Assembly: GCA_946892075.1 (NCBI GenBank)
Contig: CAMPNZ010000074.1
Location: 1 to 5,550 of the forward strand
Direction of reading: 5' to 3'
DNA from: an uncultured Coriobacteriales bacterium
GTDB taxonomy: Bacteria > Actinomycetota > Coriobacteriia > Coriobacteriales > Eggerthellaceae
DNA length: 5,550 bases
Shown here: positions 1 through 5,342 of the stretch, piece after piece
Layout: each line of letters starts with the position of its first letter
How positions within the stretch are numbered: the first letter of the stretch is position 1
Program-made: the position numbers and the translations under genes
The notes under the pieces: model-generated
Seen by the model: only the letters and a program-made list of their open reading frames with translations
The model's database searches: none
What the model was told of the DNA's origin: nothing

Positions 1-1
1 T

Positions 2-148
2 AGGGAACTTTACTGGGTAAGTCAAGTACCTTTCTTCGGAAATTTTGAAAATTTCCGAAGAGGTGCGGGGCGCGGGGTGCCGGTGTCGGCGCCAGGCGCG
101 AGTGCTAAGCGTGAGCACTCTTACCTATTCCCTATGCGTTCTCCTTGA
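2..148 (+). CDS. Possible 3' end of an unidentified gene (partial)
   Basis: A frame is open from the left edge to a TGA at 146-148 and would give the last 48 residues of a protein whose start lies outside the window. The residues begin RELYWVSQVPFFGNFENFRR, continue through a Gly/Ala/Arg-rich stretch and end SYLFPMRSP. I recognise no family. Two things weaken the call. The same register is also open on the minus strand from a GTG at 118-116 to the edge. The stretch also contains three potential stem-loops (33-61, 76-93, 100-120), which suits non-coding structured DNA equally well. If real, it would lie upstream of cca on the same strand with about 246 bp between them. Confidence 0.25.
   Translation, partial: RELYWVSQVPFFGNFENFRRGAGRGVPVSAPGASAKREHSYLFPMRSP
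33..61. repeat. Perfect 14-bp inverted repeat with 1-nt centre
   Basis: The arm TCTTCGGAAATTTT (33-46) is exactly complementary to 48-61 around a single G at 47. As RNA it would form a long hairpin with an A/U-rich top and a loop of at least three bases. As DNA it is a near-perfect palindrome of the size bound by dimeric regulators. No T-run follows on either strand, so it is not a standard intrinsic terminator. Confidence 0.8.
76..93. repeat. Short GC-rich hairpin
   Basis: GGTGCC (76-81) can pair with GGCGCC (88-93), with one G-U wobble, across a 6-nt loop. It sits in a very G+C-rich stretch (about 62-100) between two other inverted repeats. In such sequence a 6-bp stem can arise by chance, so its meaning depends on its neighbours. 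Confidence 0.4.
100..120. repeat. 7-bp inverted repeat GAGTGCT/AGCACTC
   Basis: GAGTGCT (100-106) is complementary to AGCACTC (114-120) across a 7-nt loop. The half-sites match the CIRCE heat-shock operator halves, but the order is inverted: CIRCE is TTAGCACTC-N9-GAGTGCTAA. This is therefore not a CIRCE element. A stem-loop near the end of a transcript from the left is one possible reading, though the bases after it (TTACCTATT) are only modestly T-rich. Confidence 0.5.
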
Positions 149-324
149 AGACGCGAAGCGATACTTTACCGCGCTTTTCACGCGTGCGCAAGAGTTTTTT
201 GCAAGCTTTCCACAATTATGAAGAAGTTTCCATAACTGCACATGCAACGTAGTATCAAGCGCACAAGCTGTGTAAAAGTGAGCTGCGTTTTTGCACCTTA
301 AACGTAGACCAAACGCGCGTGCAT

Positions 325-330
325 TATAAT
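325..330 (+). promoter_or_regulatory. Candidate -10 element of the cca promoter
   Basis: A perfect TATAAT lies 65 bp upstream of the chosen cca start, in the otherwise gene-free stretch 149-394. No good TTGACA-like hexamer sits 16-18 bp upstream (ACGTAG at the 17-bp spacing), so the promoter would be weak or activator-dependent. Transcription would start near 337 and give a leader of about 58 nt. The surrounding ATTATAAT is palindromic, so the -10 also reads on the minus strand, where I see no gene for it to serve. The rest of 149-394 holds no gene I can support. Confidence 0.4.
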
Positions 331-380
331 GTATAGGTAACGAACATTTGCGTGAGTGGCCCATGCTGAAAGGTAGATGC

Positions 381-385
381 GGAGG
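381..385 (+). promoter_or_regulatory. Shine-Dalgarno fixing the cca start
   Basis: GGAGG lies 9 nt before the ATG at 395. The in-frame upstream ATG at 377 has only AAAGG three bases away, which is too close. The strong GGAGG would also fall inside the coding region if 377 were used. The start at 395 is therefore preferred. Confidence 0.75.
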
Positions 386-394
386 TTATTCTCA

Positions 395-1840
395 ATGAAC
401 ATAAAACACAATGCGCCTATCGATACTCTTACGCAATTAGACACTAAAAGCGCACGCGATGCCCGCATTTTTCTAAACGAGCGCTTTGCTTCTAACTTAC
501 CCAACCAGGCAAAACGCTTAATGGAAGCGCTGGATAATGCTGGCATTGAAGCGTTTGTTGTGGGCGGCTGGCTGCGCGATGTCGTGCTTGAACGCCCACG
601 TCACGACATTGACCTTGCCACAAAAGCGCCCTGGGAACATGTTGAGCGCGTAGCGTTATCGCACGGGTGGAGTGTTCATCATACGGGCATTGCGCATGGT
701 ACGATTAGCGTGGTAATTGACGGCATGTGTTTTGAAGTAACGCAATATCGAAGCGATGGAACGTATAGCGATGCGCGTCATCCTGATACGGTATCCCCTG
801 TTCAAACGATAGAAGATGACCTTGCGCGGCGCGATTTTACCATCAATGCACTTGCGTGGAACCCGTCGCGCGGGCTGGTTGATGCGTATGGAGGGCTGCG
901 CGATTGCCGGCGCGGCATTATTCGAGCTGTTGGGAGCGCACAGCTGCGCATGCGCGAGGATGCGCTGCGTATTCTTCGCGCGGTGCGTTTTGCAAGTGAA
1001 ATGGGCTTTTCTATCGATGAAGAAACGTGGCACGCTATGAATGCGTGCAAAACCTTACTTGAGAAGCTGCCGATGCCGCGCGTGCGAGCGGAATTTGAGC
1101 GCTTTCTGGAAGGAAGCCACGTTCAAAAAGCACTGGTAGCGTATGCAGATATTGTGTGCGCGCTTATTCCGGAGCTGCAGGCAAGCAGAGGGTTTGACCA
1201 GAAAACACGCTATCACTGTTTTGACGTGTACGAACATTGTGCACATTGTACTGGCTTTATACCGGCGCGCGCTCGATTGCGCTGGGCAGCGCTGCTGCAT
1301 GACAGCGGCAAGCCCCTCGTGTGCGTTGAGGAGCAGGGTGTTCGGCATTTTCATGGGCATGCTGAGGAAAGCTGCGTGATTGCGCGGAGTGTGTTATCGC
1401 GGTTTGGGTACAGCAAGCGTGTTGTTGATCGCGTGTGCTACCTGGTGAAACATCATGACGATATGCTTGGCGTGCCGTGTGAAGAAATTACGATGCCTAT
1501 GGTGCAGTATGTGCTAAAAACGATGAAAGGCGATGTGGAGCTTTTTTATGAGTGGTGCGCTCTTCAACGTGCTGACGCGCAAGCGAAGGCGGCTGGGTAC
1601 CGAGATGGCGTAGCGCTGGCGGACGCGCTTGAAGCGCAATGCAAAGCCATTTTGGCGTGTGGAGCGCCGTATTCGCTGAAGCAACTTGCAATTTCGGGGG
1701 ATGACGTGCGCACATACACGCGCTGTGCGAATCGCGACATAGGTGCTGTGCTGGCGCGCGCACTTGAGTGCGTTATCGATAAGCGCTGCAAGAATACGCA
1801 CGAGGCGCTGGTGAAGTGGCTTGTTGAAGGCTACTCGTAG
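395..1840 (+). CDS. cca: CCA-adding tRNA nucleotidyltransferase (class II, with HD domain)
   Basis: This cytosolic enzyme adds or repairs the 3'-terminal CCA of tRNAs using CTP and ATP, without a nucleic-acid template. With the start at ATG 395 it has 481 residues, typical for the HD-domain branch of the family. Class II nucleotidyltransferase motifs appear in order. Motif A is GGWLRD (57-62) followed by the metal-binding DID (71-73). The ribose-selecting RRDFTINA is at 145-152, DAYGG at 163-167, and the nucleotide-selecting EDALRILRAVRF at 188-199. A C-terminal HD phosphohydrolase domain follows, with YHCFDVYEH (273-281), HD at 302-303, and HH at 353-354. HD domains in E. coli Cca have 2',3'-cyclic phosphodiesterase and phosphatase activity; whether this one does is inference. 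The close relative poly(A) polymerase I is less likely given the motif set and length. Actinobacterial annotations often call this gene pcnA. It appears to be transcribed alone. Confidence 0.93.
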   Translation: MNIKHNAPIDTLTQLDTKSARDARIFLNERFASNLPNQAKRLMEALDNAGIEAFVVGGWLRDVVLERPRHDIDLATKAPWEHVERVALSHGWSVHHTGIAHGTISVVIDGMCFEVTQYRSDGTYSDARHPDTVSPVQTIEDDLARRDFTINALAWNPSRGLVDAYGGLRDCRRGIIRAVGSAQLRMREDALRILRAVRFASEMGFSIDEETWHAMNACKTLLEKLPMPRVRAEFERFLEGSHVQKALVAYADIVCALIPELQASRGFDQKTRYHCFDVYEHCAHCTGFIPARARLRWAALLHDSGKPLVCVEEQGVRHFHGHAEESCVIARSVLSRFGYSKRVVDRVCYLVKHHDDMLGVPCEEITMPMVQYVLKTMKGDVELFYEWCALQRADAQAKAAGYRDGVALADALEAQCKAILACGAPYSLKQLAISGDDVRTYTRCANRDIGAVLARALECVIDKRCKNTHEALVKWLVEGYS

Positions 1841-1987
1841 CTGCGTGGCTGGCCCGGGTGCGCGGCTGACGAAGTGCGGGCGCGAACAGCGCTTACGGGA
1901 CCTGTTTAAAAGCCAAGAACGAAGCGCTGGTACGAGCACAAAACAAGGCACAATCTTGGCGCGGGTTTGAGCGCGGGTAGGCTTTCT

Positions 1988-2015
1988 GCTGCGTTCTTCG
2001 CATGCGCGGGATAAA
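1988..2015. repeat. Direct repeat, copy 1 of 2
   Basis: This 28-bp unit starts GCTGCGTTCTTCG, contains the 8-bp palindrome CGCATGCG and ends ATAAA. It recurs 61 bp downstream. The first 22 bases are identical in both copies, position 23 differs (G here, A in copy 2), and the last five match again. Weaker similarity seems to continue for about ten bases further to an AGCC, with a one-base shift. Confidence 0.85.
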
Positions 2016-2048
2016 ACAACAAAGCCACTCCTACTGTTCTCTTTTAAC

Positions 2049-2076
2049 GCTGCGTTCTTCGCATGCGCGGAATAAA
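2049..2076. repeat. Direct repeat, copy 2 of 2
   Basis: This is the second copy of the unit at 1988-2015, with one mismatch in 28 bases and a start-to-start distance of 61 bp. No third copy of the full unit was seen in the window. It lies about 80 bp upstream of the -35 of the tRNA promoter. Confidence 0.85.
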
Positions 2077-2156
2077 GCGTCATAAGCCGAAATGAAGCTA
2101 CTTGTGTTTTCTGCTTGAACATTTGTGTACGAGGTGCAATATTGCAAAAATGACAC

Positions 2157-2185
2157 TTGACGAAACGCTGCGCTCTGTGTAGTAT
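2157..2185 (+). promoter_or_regulatory. Sigma70-type promoter of the tRNA-Gln/tRNA-Glu unit
   Basis: TTGACG (2157-2162) and TAGTAT (2180-2185) are separated by exactly 17 bp. The -35 matches consensus at five of six positions and the -10 at four of six. Transcription would start near 2192, giving a precursor with about 40 nt before tRNA-Gln. It is the best promoter in the window, as expected for a stable-RNA gene. Confidence 0.7.
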
Positions 2186-2231
2186 GACAAGCTGCGCTTA
2201 CGTCTTTTACTGACAAGCATCGATTTGTCGA

Positions 2232-2305
2232 TGGGGTGTAGTCTAATGGCAGGACAGCGGTTTCTGGTGCCGTACGTGAGGGTTCGACTCCTTCCACCCC
2301 AGCCA
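2232..2305 (+). tRNA. tRNA-Gln (CTG), CCA encoded
   Basis: The cloverleaf folds fully. The acceptor TGGGGTG (2232-2238) pairs with CACCCCA (2295-2301), followed by discriminator G2302 and an encoded CCA at 2303-2305. The D-stem is GTCT/GGAC. The anticodon stem GCGGT/GCCGT encloses the loop TTCTGGT with anticodon CTG at 2264-2266. The T-arm is GAGGG-TTCGACT-CCTTC. An unpaired-type U1 with TGGGG is characteristic of tRNA-Gln. It reads CAG codons and is the first gene after the promoter at 2157-2185. Confidence 0.95.
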
Positions 2306-2318
2306 CTTACTACAAGTG

Positions 2319-2338
2319 CGCGTCACAAAACGCGTCAC
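2319..2338. repeat. Two CGCGTCAC boxes, 12-nt period
   Basis: CGCGTCAC occurs at 2319-2326 and 2331-2338, separated by AAAA, in the 67-bp spacer between the two tRNAs. It is short and may be chance, or part of the spacer removed during tRNA processing. Confidence 0.4.
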
Positions 2339-2372
2339 CACATGTATCGACATTAAGCGCTGCGGAAATTGT

Positions 2373-2449
2373 GGCTCCGTCGTCTAGCGGTTTAGGACGC
2401 CGCCCTCTCAAGGCGGAGGTCGCCGGTTCGAATCCGGTCGGAGCTACCA
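2373..2449 (+). tRNA. tRNA-Glu (CTC), CCA encoded
   Basis: The acceptor GGCTCCG (2373-2379) pairs with CGGAGCT (2439-2445) with a G1:U72 wobble, then discriminator A2446 and an encoded CCA at 2447-2449. The D-stem is GTCT/GGAC. The anticodon stem CCGCC/GGCGG encloses the loop CTCTCAA with anticodon CTC at 2407-2409. The T-arm is GCCGG-TTCGAAT-CCGGT. From memory, the G1:U72 pair with A73 and this anticodon arm resemble actinobacterial tRNA-Glu(CUC). It lies 67 bp after tRNA-Gln with no clear promoter of its own, so it is probably processed from the same transcript. A T-rich stretch (2451-2462) follows, without an extra hairpin. Confidence 0.95.
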
Positions 2450-2479
2450 TCTTTTCTTCTTCATCACTCAAAAACGCGC

Positions 2480-2485
2480 TACAAT
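2480..2485 (+). promoter_or_regulatory. Weak candidate -10 for the DUF364 gene
   Basis: TACAAT (2480-2485) and a nearby TATAAC (2489-2494) lie 70-84 bp before the ATG at 2564. Neither has a recognisable -35 at 16-18 bp (TTCTTC is the best hexamer for the first). The gene may instead be read through from the tRNA promoter. Confidence 0.25.
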
Positions 2486-2552
2486 AGCTATAACGCACTC
2501 GAAAGGCTGAAACAATACCTTTCCTTGCGCTTAAAACCTGTTCCAAAGAATA

Positions 2553-2558
2553 AAAGGA
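2553..2558 (+). promoter_or_regulatory. Shine-Dalgarno fixing the DUF364 gene start
   Basis: AAAGGA lies 5 nt before ATG 2564. The frame is open further upstream to a TTG at 2525, but that codon has no Shine-Dalgarno and would place this site inside the gene. Confidence 0.75.
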
Positions 2559-2563
2559 TACCT

Positions 2564-3376
2564 ATGCAAAGTTCAAATAACAGCAATCACGAAACACTTC
2601 AATCGTGCACCCAAAAGCAACCTTTTTGGGCACTGTATGACGAATTAATTGATGCTATTCCTGCAGGTATTGAGGTAATTGACTATTGTATTGGCGCTCA
2701 TTGGGTGTATGTTGAAGCGGCGTGCGGCATGGGAATCAGCCACGCGCTGTCGGCCGGTGCGCATGAGGGATTTAACAAGGATGCGCGCGAGTTTGACCTG
2801 CGCAGTTTAGCGCAATTTGCGAAGTCGTGGAACTTTGTAGAAGCGGCAATTGGTGTTGCAGCGCTTAACGCATGGCACTCAAGCGTGCAGCACGTCGAAG
2901 CGCTGGGTGGCGCTATCGATTTCGACCGCGCAGAAACCAACGACGCAAGCAATCCGTTTAAGGCGCTTGCTGAGCAGTATCGCGGCAAAAATGTTGCTGT
3001 GATTGGGCATTTTCCGAATGTAGAAACGATGCGAAAAATTGCACGTGTAAGCGTGTTGGAGCGTAATTGCACAAGTTCGCTTGATATACCGGATAGCGCG
3101 TGTGAAGCTTTGTTACCTGAGCAAGATTTTATTTTTATGACCGGAACGACGCTTATCAACAAGACCATCGTGCGCTTGCTTGAACTGAGCACACACGCGT
3201 ATTGCGGCGTTGTAGGGCCATCGACGCTTCCCCATGAAGCGTATTTTGAGCGCGGTGTAAATTTGCTGGGCGGCAGCGTGGTGGTTGATCACGAAGCTGC
3301 AAAACTGTCCATTAAAGGCGGCACAAAACGGCAGTGGCGCAGCGGCATTAAAAAGTTCCATATTGAGCGCGCGTAG
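2564..3376 (+). CDS. DUF4213/DUF364 protein, putative heavy-metal chelation
   Basis: With the start at ATG 2564 the protein has 270 residues and appears cytosolic, with no signal peptide or membrane segment. The N-terminal half (about 25-115) looks like DUF4213, including the conserved-looking GAHWVYVEAACGMGISHAL and AAIGVAALNAW. The C-terminal half (about 140-265) fits DUF364. It has a Rossmann-like start GKNVAVIGHFP (141-151), DFIFMTGTTLINKTI (188-202), GPSTLPHE (218-225) and GVNLLGGSVVVD (231-242). Pfam describes both domains as putative heavy-metal chelation, based on structural resemblance of a Desulfitobacterium homologue; the biochemical role is unproven. The first 18 or so residues are polar and probably disordered. 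No metal transporter, cofactor-synthesis or regulatory gene is beside it. It converges on ettA with a 38-bp gap lacking a clear terminator. Confidence 0.85.
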   Translation: MQSSNNSNHETLQSCTQKQPFWALYDELIDAIPAGIEVIDYCIGAHWVYVEAACGMGISHALSAGAHEGFNKDAREFDLRSLAQFAKSWNFVEAAIGVAALNAWHSSVQHVEALGGAIDFDRAETNDASNPFKALAEQYRGKNVAVIGHFPNVETMRKIARVSVLERNCTSSLDIPDSACEALLPEQDFIFMTGTTLINKTIVRLLELSTHAYCGVVGPSTLPHEAYFERGVNLLGGSVVVDHEAAKLSIKGGTKRQWRSGIKKFHIERA

Positions 3377-3414
3377 CTGATAAGCGCAAGGAAAAGCGCA
3401 TATGGAGTGAGTTC

Positions 3415-5094
3415 CTAATTGCGCGTGAGCTTGCGATGGATGCGATGCGGGCGCGATGCATCCGCACCTAAGCGCTGTTCGCGATTTGCCTGGTAAGCCT
3501 CAAAATTTCCCTCGAACCAATACCATGCAGCTGGGTTTTCGTCGCTGCCTTCCCAAGCCAAAATATGCGTGGCAATGCGATCGAGAAACCATCTATCATG
3601 GCTGGTAATAACCGCGCAACCAGCAAAATTAAGAAGCGCATCTTCAAGGGAAGCAAGCGTTTCGGTATCAAGGTCATTGGTAGGCTCGTCAAGCAAGATA
3701 ACGTTGCCGCCTTGCTTAAGTGTGAGCGCCAAGTTCAAGCGATTGCGCTCGCCGCCCGACAACACGCCCGCTTCCTTTTGCTGATCGGCGCCCTTAAAAC
3801 CGAAGGACGCCACATAGGCGCGTGAGGGAACTTCCACGCCTCCTACCTGCATATAGTCAAGGCCGTCCGACACCACTTCCCACACTTTTTTCGAAGGGTC
3901 AATGCCTGCGCGCGTTTGGTCGACATAGGAAAGCTGCACGGTTTCTCCACGGAAAATAGAGCCGCTATCGGGGGAAACTTCGCCCATTATCATTTTGAAC
4001 AAGGTTGATTTGCCAACGCCGTTCGGCCCGATAACGCCAATAATGCCGTTGGGAGGCAACGAGAAGCTAAGATTATCGAAAAGTACCACGTCATCGTAGC
4101 GTTTTGACAGATGCTGTACGTCGATAACGCGCGTGCCCAAACGCGCACCCGCTGGGATACAAATTTCCGTAAAGTCGGGCTTTTTGGCAGAAGATGCCTC
4201 GGCAAGCATCTGATTGTAGCGCTCAAGACGCGCTTTGTTCTTTGCTTGGCGCGCTTTCGGTGATAGACGCACCCACTCAAGCTCGCGTGCAAGTTTTTTG
4301 GCGTGTTTTTCACTTGCTTGGCCTTCAGATGCCATGCGCGCAGCCTTTGTTTCAAGATACGTTGAATAATTTCCCTTGTAAGGGTACAAATGCCCTCTGT
4401 CAACTTCGCAAATCCACTCGGCAACATGATCAAGAAAATAGCGATCGTGCGTAACAGCTAGAACAGCACCTGGATAGGTTTTTAAGTGAGCTTCAAGCCA
4501 GGCAACCGATTCAGCATCAAGGTGGTTGGTAGGCTCGTCCAACAAAAGCAAATCGGGTTGCGTAAGCAGCAGGGTGCACAGTGCTACACGGCGGCGCTGA
4601 CCTCCTGAAAGGTGCTTTATAAGCGCCGATCCATCGGGACATTGGAGCGCGTCAGCCGCTTGCGAGAGCTTTGAGTCGATATCCCACCCATCAGCGGCGT
4701 CAATTTCATTTTGCAAGGTGCCCATTTCTTCCATCAGCGCATCAAAATCGGCATCGGGAAGCGCCATCTGAGCACCAATTTCGTTGAAGCGATTAACTTT
4801 GCATATGATGTCGCCAAAAGCGCTGGCAATGGTTTCATCAACCGTTTTTTCAGGATCAAGCACTGGCTCTTGTTCCAAAATACCTACCGTAAAGCCGGGT
4901 GTTAAGCGTGCTTCGCCATTGGAAACATCAAGTTTACCTGCCATAATACGCAACAGCGTCGATTTACCCATGCCGTTTGGGCCAACGACACCAATTTTGG
5001 CACCCGGATAAAAGCTGAGTGTTACATCATCAAGAATAAGCTTGTTACCTTGGGTTTTGCGTGCATGATTCATTTGGTAAATAAACTCTGGCAT
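3415..5094 (-). CDS. ettA: Energy-dependent translational throttle protein EttA (ABC-F ATPase)
   Basis: EttA is a soluble ABC-F protein. It binds the ribosomal E site and controls entry into the elongation cycle according to ATP/ADP level; the role is known from E. coli. The 559 residues hold two full ABC domains. Domain 1 has Walker A GPNGMGKST (38-46), signature LSGGQ (162-166), Walker B LLLLDEP with catalytic E187, and H216. Domain 2 has GPNGVGKST (356-364), LSGGE (445-449), VILLDEP with E470, and H499. A short arm insertion (about 95-135) and the charged linker (about 240-320, containing ELEWVRLSPKARQAKNKAR) match the tRNA-contacting region of EttA rather than antibiotic-resistance ABC-F proteins. 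The C-terminal RLGADASRPHRI closely matches EttA too. Both catalytic glutamates are present. AGGAG lies 5 nt before the ATG. Confidence 0.96.
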   Translation of the reverse strand: MPEFIYQMNHARKTQGNKLILDDVTLSFYPGAKIGVVGPNGMGKSTLLRIMAGKLDVSNGEARLTPGFTVGILEQEPVLDPEKTVDETIASAFGDIICKVNRFNEIGAQMALPDADFDALMEEMGTLQNEIDAADGWDIDSKLSQAADALQCPDGSALIKHLSGGQRRRVALCTLLLTQPDLLLLDEPTNHLDAESVAWLEAHLKTYPGAVLAVTHDRYFLDHVAEWICEVDRGHLYPYKGNYSTYLETKAARMASEGQASEKHAKKLARELEWVRLSPKARQAKNKARLERYNQMLAEASSAKKPDFTEICIPAGARLGTRVIDVQHLSKRYDDVVLFDNLSFSLPPNGIIGVIGPNGVGKSTLFKMIMGEVSPDSGSIFRGETVQLSYVDQTRAGIDPSKKVWEVVSDGLDYMQVGGVEVPSRAYVASFGFKGADQQKEAGVLSGGERNRLNLALTLKQGGNVILLDEPTNDLDTETLASLEDALLNFAGCAVITSHDRWFLDRIATHILAWEGSDENPAAWYWFEGNFEAYQANREQRLGADASRPHRIHRKLTRN

Positions 5095-5099
5095 AAAAT

Positions 5100-5104
5100 C
5101 TCCT
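5100..5104 (-). promoter_or_regulatory. Shine-Dalgarno of ettA
   Basis: On the minus strand AGGAG lies 5 nt before the ATG at 5094-5092. This strongly supports that start, and the N-terminus aligns with EttA proteins (PEFIYQM, compare AQFVYTM in E. coli as recalled). Confidence 0.85.
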
Positions 5105-5253
5105 GAAAACAGTTGTCGTGAGGGCGCAACGTATGCCGCATAGGAGCGTGCACGGGCGTATATGTGCTTACATAAAGCAATTGAGCTACTCTTATACAGT
5201 GCACATTCTATAATACACGAAATAATAAACTACGATACAAACACAAAGAAACG
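5105..5253 (-). other. Spacer between the CAT tRNA and ettA
   Basis: This 149-bp stretch lies downstream of the tRNA and upstream of ettA on the minus strand. No hairpin plus T-run terminator is evident after the tRNA. A weak promoter candidate reads TATTAT (5215-5210) with TTGTAT (5240-5235) at a long 19-bp spacing. ettA could therefore be transcribed from here, from the tRNA promoter, or both. The plus strand also shows TATAAT at 5209-5214, but no plus-strand gene follows it closely. Confidence 0.35.
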
Positions 5254-5328
5254 TGGTGGGCCCTGCAGGACTCGAACCTGCAACCAAGGGATTATGAGTC
5301 CCCTGCTCCGCCATTGAGCTAAGGGCCC
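5254..5328 (-). tRNA. tRNA with CAT anticodon, probably tRNA-Ile2 (lysidine type); CCA encoded
   Basis: Read on the minus strand, the acceptor GGGCCCT (5328-5322) pairs with AGGGCCC (5264-5258), followed by discriminator A and an encoded CCA (5256-5254). The D-arm is GCTC/GAGC. The anticodon loop CTCATAA gives CAT, and the T-arm is GCAGG-TTCGAGT-CCTGC. A CAT anticodon can be initiator Met, elongator Met or Ile2. The CCTTAGCTCA start, the anticodon-arm context ACTCATAATC followed by CTTGGT, and C4-G69/C5-G68 in the acceptor stem resemble E. coli ileX. Those C-G pairs are remembered as positive determinants for TilS, which converts C34 to lysidine so that it reads AUA. Elongator tRNA-Met is the main alternative. 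The A-U-containing anticodon stem end and lack of three G-C pairs next to the loop argue against initiator Met. Confidence 0.93.
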
Positions 5329-5342
5329 GCGCGTGCTTGCTT

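Larger units (their letters stand above)
1841..2156. other. Gap without a supported gene between cca and the tRNA promoter
   Basis: No frame here looks like a real protein; open frames on the minus strand are shadows of cca or of the tRNAs. The gap holds an 8-bp inverted repeat CAGCGCTT/AAGCGCTG (1887-1894 and 1922-1929) with a 27-nt loop. It also has a pair of GCGCGGGT boxes at 1959-1966 and 1971-1978, and the longer 28-bp direct repeat listed separately. I see no hairpin plus T-run to serve as a terminator for cca. The sequence is compatible with an eroded gene or an old insertion, but nothing proves either. Confidence 0.6.

Noticed and set aside
100..120. Possible CIRCE heat-shock operator
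   Set aside because: The halves GAGTGCT and AGCACTC are present but in the opposite order and with 7 rather than 9 bases between them. No second TTAGCACTC half lies at the right distance.
204..240. DnaA box at TTTCCACAA
   Set aside because: It departs from TTATCCACA, occurs singly in that form, and no AT-rich unwinding region or dnaA/dnaN gene is nearby.
377..394. Upstream ATG 377 as the cca start
   Set aside because: Its Shine-Dalgarno-like AAAGG is only 3 nt away, while a much better GGAGG lies 9 nt before the in-frame ATG at 395.
125..546. Two minus-strand frames (125-364 and 298-546) upstream of and overlapping cca
   Set aside because: They have no Shine-Dalgarno and no recognisable family, overlap each other and the cca start, and have compositions that look like reverse translation of non-coding or antisense DNA.
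1514..2122. 202-codon minus-strand frame
   Set aside because: It overlaps the 3' part of cca, which has clear family motifs on the plus strand. The translation is rich in Arg and Cys without any recognisable motif, typical of an antisense shadow.
2031..2306. Minus-strand frame with a protein starting MAGVEGVEPSRTAPETAV
   Set aside because: It is the antisense of tRNA-Gln. Proteins with GVEPSRTAPETAVLPLDY are a well-known artefact of translating the reverse strand of tRNA genes.
2310..2546. Minus-strand frame containing MVAPTGFEPATSALRGRRPK
   Set aside because: It is the antisense of tRNA-Glu, the same class of annotation artefact.
2525..2563. TTG 2525 as the start of the DUF364 gene
   Set aside because: It has no Shine-Dalgarno, the extension is a short basic stretch, and AAAGGA with good spacing precedes ATG 2564.
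3377..3414. Bidirectional terminator between the DUF364 gene and ettA
   Set aside because: Only a GCGC/GCGC pairing with an 8-nt loop is visible (about 3384-3399) and no T-run follows on either strand.
3415..5094. Antibiotic-resistance ABC-F protein instead of EttA
   Set aside because: The arm is short, and the linker and C-terminal motifs match EttA. Resistance ABC-F proteins differ in arm and linker and lack the LGAD-type tail.
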